Below are positions 7,959 to 16,830 of a stretch of DNA of 34,014 nt, in pieces. Within the stretch, counting starts at the first letter, position 1; each line of letters opens with the position of its first letter. The stretch is from Deltaproteobacteria bacterium (lineage in GTDB: Bacteria > Desulfobacterota > G020345765), in NCBI GenBank assembly GCA_030616835.1, contig JAUWWP010000001.1, forward strand, positions 1 through 34,014, given 5' to 3'. The notes beneath the pieces are model-generated. The model did no database searches, was not told the DNA's origin, and saw only the letters and a list, made by a program, of their open reading frames with translations. Both the position numbers and the translations under genes were made by a program.

Positions 7959-10037
7959 ATGAAAAAACTAAGCGAAAATGAGGAAGAGAGATATTCAGCC
8001 CGTGTAGCTGTTATCATCGGTGTTATTTTAAGTCTTTCGATGGGATTTTTAGACATTGCGATAAGTATGTTACCCCAACCATCTGGATTCTCGTCATTTT
8101 CATTTATCTTGCCACCTCTGGTAGCAACAATAAGTATTTCTTTTTTCATCTACATGATTTTATGGTTATTGGTCATTCCTCAGCTAATGCGTTTTCTCAA
8201 GATGGACCCTAACGCGTTGGCCATTTCGCTTGCAGTATTTTTGGGAACAATGTTTACCTTGACTTCACTAAGCGGTTTGATTCACTTTCCTCTGGATCCA
8301 CATGAATTTTTCGAATTATTTATAATGTTTTCGATCTGTCTTTTGACTTCGATAGCGACCTATTTTGCAAGCAAAGCTTTTGCTCATATGTCAAACTACC
8401 GCAAAACTGTCGTTATCTTTAGCCTTGCCCTGCCTTTTGTGCTTGCTCAAACGATGATGTTTGTATGGTTGCACAGATATCAGATTGGGTCTTTTTTTTC
8501 GAAGCCATCTTTTCTGGTCAATATCGGTTATATCTTGACTGTTCTTTTTACTCTTGCTCTATTCTATCTTATAGGTCAAATACTTATGCTCATGAGATTA
8601 CTTATTGCTTTTATGATTCTCATTTTTTTAAGTCCTTTTGTGATGTTGATTGCTATGCAGGCTCCCAAATACCCTTTAAAGGAGTTCAAAAACAAAGATC
8701 ATAAAATCAAACATGTGATTTTGATCACAGTGGATACCCTGAGGGCGGATGCCCTTTCCTGTTATGGTTACCAAAGCGAATCTACTCTTCATATCGATCA
8801 ATTAGCAAGAGATGGAATTCTTTTTAACCGGGCAATTTCGTCTGCTCCCTGGACATTACCGGCTGTTGCTTCAATTATGACAGGGCTTTCTCCTTCGGTT
8901 CATATGACAGTAGAGCATCAATCTAAGCTTTCAGATATACTGCCAACTTTAGCCGAGTATATGCGCGACGCTGGCTACTTTACTAGTGGAATTGGATCAA
9001 ATTTACTTCTTACACCCAACTATAAGATATCGCAAGGCTTTCTTGAGTATAATTTCTTTCCAAAACCATCGTTTGGTAGTTCCATCGGAGCGAAACTTCT
9101 TCAACGAGTATTTCCCCGCAAATTTCGACTAAGAGTGTCAACCCGTGATCTAACCAATTTAGCTTGCAAGTGGTTGAAAGAGAACTATGAGAAAGATTTT
9201 TTCTTGTGGTTACACTATTTTGACCCACATTATCCATATATGCCTCCAACTGATTTTCTTCCAGAATCGGAGCCACTGCCACGTATTGGCACGGGGTTTT
9301 CAAAAAAGGAGGAAGTTATCAGTGGACATTTTGTTCCATCATTAGTGGAAAGAGACTGGATAAAGGAGCTCTATGGTGGTGAAGTTCGATATGTTGATAA
9401 GAGTATTGGAAGGCTTCTCGCTCTTTTAAAGCGGCTAAATCTATACGATGAGTCCTTGATTATCCTTACGAGCGATCACGGAGAGGAGTTCTGGGAACAT
9501 GGTAGTATTACACACGGGCATACCCTCTATCACGAACTACTTTGGGTTCCCTTGATAATAAAGCCTCCAGAATCTGCTTCAAAGGGAGAAATAATAACTA
9601 AAGTAGTATCGACTACATACATAATGCCCACAATTCTTGATCTTTGCAGGATCAAATATGAGACTGATTATCTTTCTGTCGGTTCTCTTTCATCATTGTG
9701 GAGACCAAATCCTGACACTTTCGACGCGCAACCAATATTCAGTACTGCGGTATCACTTTATGAGGATCGAGAATCTATTATTTTTGATGGGTTAAAATAT
9801 ATCCGTTCTCTTCTGACAAATCGTGAAGAGCTTTATGATCTGGCTTGCGATCCCAAAGAACAGATTTCTATTGCCTTTTCATCTCCAGAGACGATTCAGA
9901 GAGCAAAAAATATTTTGAGAGAGCTTAACGGGACTGCTAAGAAGCTCAGAGAACACTATGGAATAATGGGCGGGGAAGAAATTAAATTTGATAAGGAAAT
10001 AATAGAAAAACTTAAATCTCTGGGCTATATACGATAA
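7959..10037 (+). CDS. Membrane-bound sulfatase-fold enzyme with Thr nucleophile
   Basis: A 692-residue inner-membrane protein. About seven hydrophobic segments fill residues 14-235, followed by an alkaline-phosphatase-superfamily domain facing the periplasm. ILITVDTLRADALSCYG carries the first metal-binding Asp, SAPWTLPAVASIMTG is the nucleophile region, and TSDHGEEFWEHG plus HGHTLYHELL carry later metal ligands. The residue equal to the sulfatase Cys/Ser is Thr299 and the following Arg is Val303. A formylglycine sulfatase is therefore unlikely; phosphoester or phosphonate chemistry, or transfer of a phospho-group to a glycan or lipid, fits better. The start at 7959 has a strong AAGGGGGG site. 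It lies between the two halves of the duplicated glycan unit and is noticeably AT-rich, which suggests separate acquisition. Confidence 0.85.
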   Translation: MKKLSENEEERYSARVAVIIGVILSLSMGFLDIAISMLPQPSGFSSFSFILPPLVATISISFFIYMILWLLVIPQLMRFLKMDPNALAISLAVFLGTMFTLTSLSGLIHFPLDPHEFFELFIMFSICLLTSIATYFASKAFAHMSNYRKTVVIFSLALPFVLAQTMMFVWLHRYQIGSFFSKPSFLVNIGYILTVLFTLALFYLIGQILMLMRLLIAFMILIFLSPFVMLIAMQAPKYPLKEFKNKDHKIKHVILITVDTLRADALSCYGYQSESTLHIDQLARDGILFNRAISSAPWTLPAVASIMTGLSPSVHMTVEHQSKLSDILPTLAEYMRDAGYFTSGIGSNLLLTPNYKISQGFLEYNFFPKPSFGSSIGAKLLQRVFPRKFRLRVSTRDLTNLACKWLKENYEKDFFLWLHYFDPHYPYMPPTDFLPESEPLPRIGTGFSKKEEVISGHFVPSLVERDWIKELYGGEVRYVDKSIGRLLALLKRLNLYDESLIILTSDHGEEFWEHGSITHGHTLYHELLWVPLIIKPPESASKGEIITKVVSTTYIMPTILDLCRIKYETDYLSVGSLSSLWRPNPDTFDAQPIFSTAVSLYEDRESIIFDGLKYIRSLLTNREELYDLACDPKEQISIAFSSPETIQRAKNILRELNGTAKKLREHYGIMGGEEIKFDKEIIEKLKSLGYIR

Positions 10038-10169
10038 AAGATATATATTTCATTTTAAGATAATTAGAACTTTGCATGAGAGCGAAACCTACAAAAAACC
10101 TATTAAAATTAATTATACTAAGATAATCAAAAGAAAGCAAATATAAAACGACTCCCTCTTTAGAAGTAT

Positions 10170-10310
10170 TTATTTAACCAGAAAGAGCAGTTTTTTACAA
10201 GGATTTCCAGAGAATTGATCCTAAAAAGTATCTCTTTGTTGCAAGAAAAGGCAAGGGAGACAGTTTTGAAATTGATCCCTATCTTTTTTTCAAATGAGCC
10301 ACTGCCCTAA
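10170..10310 (+). pseudogene. Decayed 3' remnant of a GT4 gene
   Basis: Segments such as TATTTAACCAGAAAG and GGCAAGGGAGACAGTTTT, and the ending TGAGCCACTGCCCTAAATGA, match the last ~170 bases of the GT4 gene (about 1872-2040) in order, with small deletions and frame changes. It sits in front of the second GT39 gene exactly as the intact GT4 sits in front of the first. The stretch 10038-10169 holds nothing recognisable. Confidence 0.8.
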
Positions 10311-11888
10311 ATGAGCAGCCAAATTTTTATAAAAGTAAATAATTTCATTAAACAACGAGGAGTCATCTTACTAATGATCCCCATCGCTGCTATGTACTTT
10401 TTGACTCTCAATAATCACTGGATACCAAGCTGGGATAGTGCAATCTACATTTCTCTGGCCAAATCGCTTGCTGCTGGAGATGGGTACAAATATATGGGTT
10501 TTTCGCATACGAAATATCCTTTTGTCTTTCCTTTGCTCTTATCACCAATTCCGCGGTTTTTCGGAGACAATTTTTTACTGATGAGATTACTGATTGTAAT
10601 TCTGGGTATCTGCTCAATCTACCTCGTATATTTATTATCTAAGCAGTTACTTGACAAATGGTTGGCGATTTTAATAATGCTGCTTACAGCCAGCTCACAT
10701 AGTCTCTTGTCTATATGTACAAGGATATTCTCTGAGATACCTTATCTATTTTTCTCACTAATTAGCATAATCTTCATTGATAAGTACAGTAGAGATAAAG
10801 GGTACTTGAATAGAAATGGATTGATCACAATATTGTTTTTGCTGCTGGCTTACTTTACAAGATCGGCGGGTATATCATTAGCCGCGGCTGTATTGCTGTT
10901 TCTGATATGGAAGGATGATTCAAGCATAGATATGAAATTAAGGTTTAAAAAGGCAGGATTTGTGGGTCTGACATTTATTATTTTTGCCTCAGCCTGGGGT
11001 ATTCGGAATCAATTAGTTAAAGAACCTTTTCTATCAGGAACATTGGAGGGATCCAGTTACATAGATTTAATATTGGAACCACCAGATAAGTCTTATCCAG
11101 AGGGTACTGGTGTTAAGAATCTATTTTTAAACATTCCTGATAGCATAAGTTACTATGGAGGACTTATTCCTCGAATGATTGTCCAGAAGCCTCCTCGAAC
11201 ATTTCTAATTGCTAAGCTTCTGGCCCTTTTTATAATTCTTTGGGGATTTATCTATTGTAGTTTTAAGCGAAGGGGGATAAGCGAGTACTATTTCTCTCTA
11301 TATATAGCAATGTATATCCCGTGGCCATATAGACAAGGTGAAAGATTTCTAGTTCCCGTTATCCCCTTTATCTTTTATTATTTTATTATTGGTTTGAAAT
11401 TAATCCTAAAAGCTTTAGGCTTGTTTATAAGAAAAACTTTAAATCGGGAAATTCTCCCTGATACCTTCAGCAAGGCTCTTCTCTCATTCGTTGTTCTTGG
11501 GTTGATCTGCTATTATTTAAATTCGGATATAAAGCTCATTGAGAAACAGCGAAGGAATACTTATTATACAGGGGAAGTTGCTGATTTCATAAATGTTATT
11601 AAATGGTTAGGGGAAAATACTCCTATAAACAGTGTAGTTGTAAGTGACCGAGCTCCGTGGGTGTATCTCCTTTCAGGTAGAAAAACATTTTCTTTTCCCC
11701 GGGTGCATGACGAAAAAAAGATTATGGAATCAATTTACAAATTTGACACCGATTATGTCATTGTCAGCCCGGTTATCGGTTATGCAGAAAAATACCTGAA
11801 GCCGGTAATTCAAGGTAATGTTGATAGATTTGAACTGGTGCACCAGAATGAGAGTGGATTGGTATTTAGGGTCAGACCCGAAAGGTAA
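10311..11888 (+). CDS. GT39/ArnT-like membrane glycosyltransferase (copy B)
   Basis: A 525-residue paralogue of the protein at 2039-3622 with the same layout: about ten membrane segments, WIPSWDSAIYISLAKSLAAG in the first outer loop (probable catalytic Asp), and a soluble C-terminal tail ending LVHQNESGLVFRVRPER. It would transfer a sugar from a polyprenyl-phosphate donor on the periplasmic side. Sequence divergence from copy A is uneven: outer loops differ strongly (for example residues ~245-270) while a central stretch is nearly identical at the DNA level. Loop divergence suggests a different acceptor or donor. The SGNH hydrolase gene follows after 40 bases. No strong ribosome-binding site precedes the ATG. 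Confidence 0.8.
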   Translation: MSSQIFIKVNNFIKQRGVILLMIPIAAMYFLTLNNHWIPSWDSAIYISLAKSLAAGDGYKYMGFSHTKYPFVFPLLLSPIPRFFGDNFLLMRLLIVILGICSIYLVYLLSKQLLDKWLAILIMLLTASSHSLLSICTRIFSEIPYLFFSLISIIFIDKYSRDKGYLNRNGLITILFLLLAYFTRSAGISLAAAVLLFLIWKDDSSIDMKLRFKKAGFVGLTFIIFASAWGIRNQLVKEPFLSGTLEGSSYIDLILEPPDKSYPEGTGVKNLFLNIPDSISYYGGLIPRMIVQKPPRTFLIAKLLALFIILWGFIYCSFKRRGISEYYFSLYIAMYIPWPYRQGERFLVPVIPFIFYYFIIGLKLILKALGLFIRKTLNREILPDTFSKALLSFVVLGLICYYLNSDIKLIEKQRRNTYYTGEVADFINVIKWLGENTPINSVVVSDRAPWVYLLSGRKTFSFPRVHDEKKIMESIYKFDTDYVIVSPVIGYAEKYLKPVIQGNVDRFELVHQNESGLVFRVRPER

Positions 11889-11928
11889 TATATGAGCGGA
11901 TTAAGCGGAATTCTATCTATATATACTC

Positions 11929-13215
11929 ATGGAAGATTACAGGAAAGCGATGAATAATGGTAAACAAACTCAACCAAAGTCTACCCGAAAATGGTTCTTC
12001 CGAGTCGTTTTGGCAGGCTTTGTCATTCTCATTTGCGAATTGGTTCTCTACTTCTTATCCTGGGTCTCTCCTCGGGTCAATGATCTCCTCTCCCCTACCG
12101 GTCCTCCCCCAATTAATATGATAATAAAGGACAAGAGGTTAGGCCACCGGCCAAACCCGGCCTATCCAGAACATGATGACTGGGGATTCCGTAACAGGGA
12201 GGTTCCGAAACGTGCCTTTCTCGTTGTCCTGGGAGATTCTCAAACATACGGAGTAGGTGTTTCACGCAAGCAGACTTGGCCCCAGCAGCTTGGAAGGTTC
12301 ATCGGTCGAACCGTTTATAACATGGCCTTTGGTGGTTATGGTCCTGTTCACAATCTGATTTTTTGGGAAGATACCCTTTCTCTCCAGCCAAAGCTGGTAA
12401 TGGTTACTTTCTATGCTGGCAATGATCTCTATGATTCTTACAACCTAATTTACAATAGTGATGTACTTCGGAATATGAGAGCAGTGGACAGTAAGCTAAT
12501 TGAGGAACTAAGTAAAGCCGAGGCATTGGCTAATAAGGTTGCCGGGCCACTTACGATTGTCAGAAGCAGAGAGAGCAAACAGCCCCTGCCTCATGGTTTC
12601 CTCAGGGAGTTTATTATTGAGTATTCTAAGCTCTATGGTATGCTCCGAACGGCAAGGCGCGTTTTCTCAAAACTTCGCAATTCCCTGTCAAATCAAGCCA
12701 ATGACAAGAATTGGCTGCTGCAAAAGAAGGAGGCTCTCGAACTTCCGGATCACGGTTTAGTAATTGAGGCTGATAGGTTCCGAACGATTTTAACTCCAAA
12801 GTACCGCTTACGTGTGCTGGATCAGAGCGACCCCCGTCTCAGAGAGGGCCTAAAAATCTCCTTAGAAGTGATCCATCGGATGCACAGGAGAGCCCAGAAA
12901 CTTGGAGTCGAGTTTATGGTTGTGCTCATACCCACAAAAGAACTGGTCTTCCTTCCCCTCGTTGAGAAAATATGGTCAGATATACCTAAAATTTATACCC
13001 AGCTTATAACGAATGAAGAAATAGCCCGAAAGGCCACCAAAGAATTTTTGGAAAAATCTTCCATTCCCTATGTTGATATTCTGATATCTCTCCGGCAATG
13101 CCTGGAGAGGGGTAACCAACCTTACCAGGCTTCCCGCGATGGGCATCCAAATAAGATTGGGCATCGTGCGATCGCCGAACAGATTGCCTTAGAAATAGGG
13201 AGGAAGAAGCCTTGA
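11929..13215 (+). CDS. Membrane-anchored SGNH/GDSL hydrolase (copy B)
   Basis: A 428-residue copy of the protein at 3657-4949. It has an N-terminal membrane anchor (VVLAGFVILICELVLYFL), GDSQTYG (catalytic Ser), AFGGYGP, YAGNDLYD (Asn) and DGHPNKIGH (Asp/His), so all SGNH blocks are intact. Apart from the first 15 residues, which differ completely, changes are scattered and mostly conservative. Its stop codon overlaps the TTG start of the barrel gene in the bases TTGA (13212-13215). That overlap should couple translation of the two, so the enzyme and the outer-membrane protein are probably made together. The likely role is O-acyl addition to or removal from a surface glycan; the substrate is unknown. 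Confidence 0.8.
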   Translation: MEDYRKAMNNGKQTQPKSTRKWFFRVVLAGFVILICELVLYFLSWVSPRVNDLLSPTGPPPINMIIKDKRLGHRPNPAYPEHDDWGFRNREVPKRAFLVVLGDSQTYGVGVSRKQTWPQQLGRFIGRTVYNMAFGGYGPVHNLIFWEDTLSLQPKLVMVTFYAGNDLYDSYNLIYNSDVLRNMRAVDSKLIEELSKAEALANKVAGPLTIVRSRESKQPLPHGFLREFIIEYSKLYGMLRTARRVFSKLRNSLSNQANDKNWLLQKKEALELPDHGLVIEADRFRTILTPKYRLRVLDQSDPRLREGLKISLEVIHRMHRRAQKLGVEFMVVLIPTKELVFLPLVEKIWSDIPKIYTQLITNEEIARKATKEFLEKSSIPYVDILISLRQCLERGNQPYQASRDGHPNKIGHRAIAEQIALEIGRKKP

Positions 13216-15587
13216 AAGAAGTGAAAAATATCGTAATCGCACTTCCCGCATCATTCCTGATAGTGGCTTTGCTCTGCGGGGCTCCGGCAAATGCAATATC
13301 AATAGAGGGGACAGAACCAATAATAATCGAAAAGAAATACCTTGAGATACTACCCCACGGAAGGACGACCGGTTCAATCTTTGAGAACTGGCTTACCCCG
13401 GTAGTCTTCCTACCAGTCGAAACAGGTGGCTTGAGCCGGGTGGACTCCCCGAGATTCAGTTGCCTGGGAATAAGCTGGGTTGAACAGAACTGGCTTCTAA
13501 ACGGAGTTGATGTAACCGACCCATTTCGTTCCGGATTTCCGCTTTTCGAACCTGCCTGGGATTCCATCAAAAGAATCCAGTTAAGGTCCTTTCAGGAAAA
13601 CGATCCCCACCGGCTCGGAGTCAACTGGACAGTTGATTTACCAGAAACTACCGATGAATTTCAAATCTCATACAACTCAATTGACCCATTCGATGGCGGA
13701 CTCCTGATGCCCGGAGGAATAATGGACAGGGAACCTTCATTCCCTTACGGTTCACCCGAAGAAAGAAGGAGATACAAATCTTCCAGTGAAATAAACGGTT
13801 CATACTTCACTGCCAACAGGTTTTACAGCGGAGTGGAAGCACTAATTACCGAGAGGGAATTTCCCACACTCACAGACGAAAGCGGCAGTCTGACCGAAGA
13901 GGAGGCGGAAAAATATACCCTAACCTCGATATACAGAGATAGCAACAACTCAATGCCCTTCAAAATCCTCTTCCTTGCCCAATACAATCAGAATAACAAC
14001 TACGGTGCAAACCTGAGACTTAACCGGAACGAAACGCTGAGTCAGAAAAACTTTGCCCTTCATCTCCAGTACAATGCCAGAAAAGAACTAGCTAAAGGCG
14101 AATTGGGGGTTTCTTCTGGACTCACGACAAGATTGGAGAAACGCGAAGCTCACCTGGAAAGGCCGAGAGTTATGGAATTCGACACGGAGTCGGGACCTGT
14201 CCCTGAAGCGGGAGGCATAAACAGGATAAATTTTGACAACAGCCTGACCCGCAAATACGGAATCTTTAGCTTTGAGACCGGGGTTCAACTAACAGGTGTT
14301 TTCTTCAAACCAGAAATACCGTTTTCACAAACCTTTTTAACCTATACTGACCCCCAGGACGGCTCGACAGATTTTGTGACAATCTGGGATGAAACTGAAA
14401 GCTCAAACGAATTTATAGGTAACGGCAGGCTAAAGGCAGGATTTTCAAAAATCTGGAACTTCTTTTCACTGTCAGGTAACATCTATCTCGATACCTCTAC
14501 CGCGTTCGCCAATGGAAAAAATCTTTTGAACTGGTTCGGAGCAGGAGGTAAAATCCTCTCAAAATTTATTATCGAAAAAACAAAAACCACCATCGGAATC
14601 GGCACTCTGCACCAACCCGCAAAACTAAACTCCTACATAGTAGGTTTTCTCAACAGTAAAAGACCCTCCGGAAAACAATACCGCTGGACTGACTCAAATG
14701 GAAATGGCATTGCTGAAGGATCTGAACTTGGAGACCTCATATCAACAACCGGTGGAAAAGACCACCATAAAGATGAAGGCCTTAAAAGACCCTATCATGA
14801 TGAGTTTTTCTTCAGTATCAAACAGGGAATAGGAAAGCATTTTAAAATAGTTTTTCAGGGTGCCCACAGAATCTTTTCAAACTATTTTATAGTTAATTAC
14901 GGAAGTTATGAAGGAGATTATACCCCAATAGATGGCTATGAGTTATACAACAAGCCACTCGGCGAGGACGAGTATTACCTTTCCAACCATACTAAAAAGA
15001 GGAGTTCTTATTCAGGTGTTGAAATCCAGTTGCTCTCGGAATGGGAAAGATTTTACCTAAATTTCACGACCACTGCCTTCATGGTCAGGGGTTTTGCGCC
15101 TATCGGGAATGGACCCGATTTTAACGACTATGCGGTAATCTCGGAGGAAACCGCCTCTCCTAATAGCTGGATTAATGCAGGAGGAAGACTCGACAGCGAC
15201 CGGGCCTATATGTCCAATCTCCTTGTCGGTTACCGAATCACCAGGAACCTCTCATTCGGCTCTACCATCAAGTACCGGGACGGCGAACCCTTCTCACAGC
15301 ATATAATTTATCGAGATTCGTATGGAGTCCCTATCAGGGTGATAAAAAAACCGAGAGGAGAGTGGGAAGAGGGCGGGACGAGATATACATTCTCCTGGAA
15401 CATAGATATGAGACTGAGATATGCTTCAACAATCCAGGGTAAAAAATTTATAGTCGTTTTTGATATGTACAACCTCATAGGCTCAGCAACTGAGATCCTC
15501 GAAAGTTACCGGGTAGAGGATGCAAGAAAATCACTTGAGGCGGTCCCCCCAAGAATGATAAAACTCCAAGTTTCACATCTTTTTTAA
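13212..15587 (+). CDS. TonB-dependent-receptor-like outer-membrane beta-barrel
   Basis: A 791-residue exported protein with a signal peptide ending near ANA (residue 28). It has a short plug-like region (IEKKYLEILPHGRTTGSI, then NWLLNGVDVTDPF) and a long region of alternating hydrophobic strands ending in SHLF; the C-terminal Phe is the usual barrel-insertion signal. The plug wording matches TonB-dependent receptors, but it is short, an upstream carboxypeptidase-like domain is missing, and I see no clear TonB box. It may be a receptor or a glycan-binding barrel. It starts with TTG, overlapping the SGNH stop. Residues ~490-505 (DSNGNGIAEGSELGD) look like a calcium-binding loop. A 105-codon broken copy is at 7457. 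Confidence 0.7.
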   Translation: MKEVKNIVIALPASFLIVALLCGAPANAISIEGTEPIIIEKKYLEILPHGRTTGSIFENWLTPVVFLPVETGGLSRVDSPRFSCLGISWVEQNWLLNGVDVTDPFRSGFPLFEPAWDSIKRIQLRSFQENDPHRLGVNWTVDLPETTDEFQISYNSIDPFDGGLLMPGGIMDREPSFPYGSPEERRRYKSSSEINGSYFTANRFYSGVEALITEREFPTLTDESGSLTEEEAEKYTLTSIYRDSNNSMPFKILFLAQYNQNNNYGANLRLNRNETLSQKNFALHLQYNARKELAKGELGVSSGLTTRLEKREAHLERPRVMEFDTESGPVPEAGGINRINFDNSLTRKYGIFSFETGVQLTGVFFKPEIPFSQTFLTYTDPQDGSTDFVTIWDETESSNEFIGNGRLKAGFSKIWNFFSLSGNIYLDTSTAFANGKNLLNWFGAGGKILSKFIIEKTKTTIGIGTLHQPAKLNSYIVGFLNSKRPSGKQYRWTDSNGNGIAEGSELGDLISTTGGKDHHKDEGLKRPYHDEFFFSIKQGIGKHFKIVFQGAHRIFSNYFIVNYGSYEGDYTPIDGYELYNKPLGEDEYYLSNHTKKRSSYSGVEIQLLSEWERFYLNFTTTAFMVRGFAPIGNGPDFNDYAVISEETASPNSWINAGGRLDSDRAYMSNLLVGYRITRNLSFGSTIKYRDGEPFSQHIIYRDSYGVPIRVIKKPRGEWEEGGTRYTFSWNIDMRLRYASTIQGKKFIVVFDMYNLIGSATEILESYRVEDARKSLEAVPPRMIKLQVSHLF

Positions 15588-15656
15588 AGACAATCTGCTT
15601 TTCTACCATTTATTCGCTAACAATTTTAGGAAAGTTAATCTGGGTAATCTGTGGTT

Positions 15657-16685
15657 TTAGAACCTCGCGGTAAACCACAAGGAGAAGTCGGAGGTGTGCC
15701 AGCGGTTATGGTTTAGGTCGTAGCCGTATCCGAGGGCTAAGTAAGGGGGTTGGAAGAATTTGAGGAACGATGCTGTACCTCGCAGGAAGCGATTTTCAGG
15801 CCACCGCTCACGCAAGATAGCCGATGCGTCTAGCAACAACGCTCCACCGATATTGCGCTCGCGCAATTCGTACTTCTCGTCAGGCAGCTGGGGACGGTAG
15901 CCACGGGTGTCATAGTAGACCGCGGGCATTAGGTAGCGCAGTAGGCCCAGGTGGAGACCAACCTTATCGGCGATGCCTGCGGTGTTGCCCACGATGAAGA
16001 AACGCTGCCCATTGTAATCCTCGAGAAATTTGTAGGCTGCCATTCCCCCTGTCTTCCCGGTGGCGTACATGCGCGACGGCATCCACGAGATCCGCAGTTG
16101 GAGATAGCGGTCGAGGCTATACAACTGGGACAGGAGAGCTAGGGCCTGCCCCCCGAAGTTGAAGACCGTGTCGGTATACTCCCAGCCGTAATCGGTGAAA
16201 GCATCGAAAAACTCGATCAGGTTAAATCCAAAGGCAGTGACAGCAGTACCAAGCCAGATGGAGGTGGTGCGCTTATACCCGGCCAATTCGTACAGGCCAG
16301 TAACGGAGTACTGACCGATATAGGTCGCATAGGCATGACCCAAATTGTCGTGACCACCGGTATGAGTATTGCGACCGAACCAGCCGCGGTGCCAGAAGTT
16401 GAATTCGTGGATGTTAAACTTGATCCGGTGGTCGATCCACCAGTTAATTGCCCCTACCCCGATGATCATGGTGGGTACGCCAAAAGCAATGCCCATAGCC
16501 AGCCATCCCCGCCGGCTGGCGGATTCTTCGCGCTGGTCAGGCTCGAGGGCTTCTACGGCCGCTGCCCGCAAAATGATCATGGCGCACAGGGCAAATACCA
16601 CTCCCTTCCGTATCACGCAGCTTGACCAACGCTGTGTGCTGTTCGGTGCAGCTTGGTTGATAGGTGAATGAATCTTGGTATCCAT
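15657..16685 (-). CDS. DUF2279-like envelope protein
   Basis: A protein of about 342 residues from the start chosen here (ATG at 16685); the frame extends to 16739 but that start has no better support. A signal or anchor segment (GVVFALCAMIILRAAAVEA) is followed by another hydrophobic stretch. The block DNLGHAYATYIGQYSVTGLY, then FNLIEFFDAFTDYGWEYTD and FNFGGQA, resembles the DUF2279 pattern (conserved H, E, D-G and D). The C-terminal half is rich in aromatic residues and ends in LWFTARF, so it may form barrel strands. No reaction can be assigned. It converges with the barrel gene (69-base gap) and diverges from the GT4 gene at 16831. Confidence 0.6.
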   Translation of the reverse strand: MDTKIHSPINQAAPNSTQRWSSCVIRKGVVFALCAMIILRAAAVEALEPDQREESASRRGWLAMGIAFGVPTMIIGVGAINWWIDHRIKFNIHEFNFWHRGWFGRNTHTGGHDNLGHAYATYIGQYSVTGLYELAGYKRTTSIWLGTAVTAFGFNLIEFFDAFTDYGWEYTDTVFNFGGQALALLSQLYSLDRYLQLRISWMPSRMYATGKTGGMAAYKFLEDYNGQRFFIVGNTAGIADKVGLHLGLLRYLMPAVYYDTRGYRPQLPDEKYELRERNIGGALLLDASAILRERWPENRFLRGTASFLKFFQPPYLALGYGYDLNHNRWHTSDFSLWFTARF

Positions 16686-16830
16686 CTCCTCTACTCCGCT
16701 AGAAATAGAATTTCCAAGGGGGAGGATAAAGAATAACAAAAGTTTCTAAGGGGGTCAACCTCCCATATTCTCTTTACCTTTTGCTATTTTTTTATTAGTA
16801 TAAGATTAACCTTTAAAGGACTGAAAAATT

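Noticed and set aside
13004..13570. 188-residue open frame on the minus strand
   Set aside because: It is the antisense shadow of the SGNH end and barrel start. A matching shadow in copy A follows only from the duplication.
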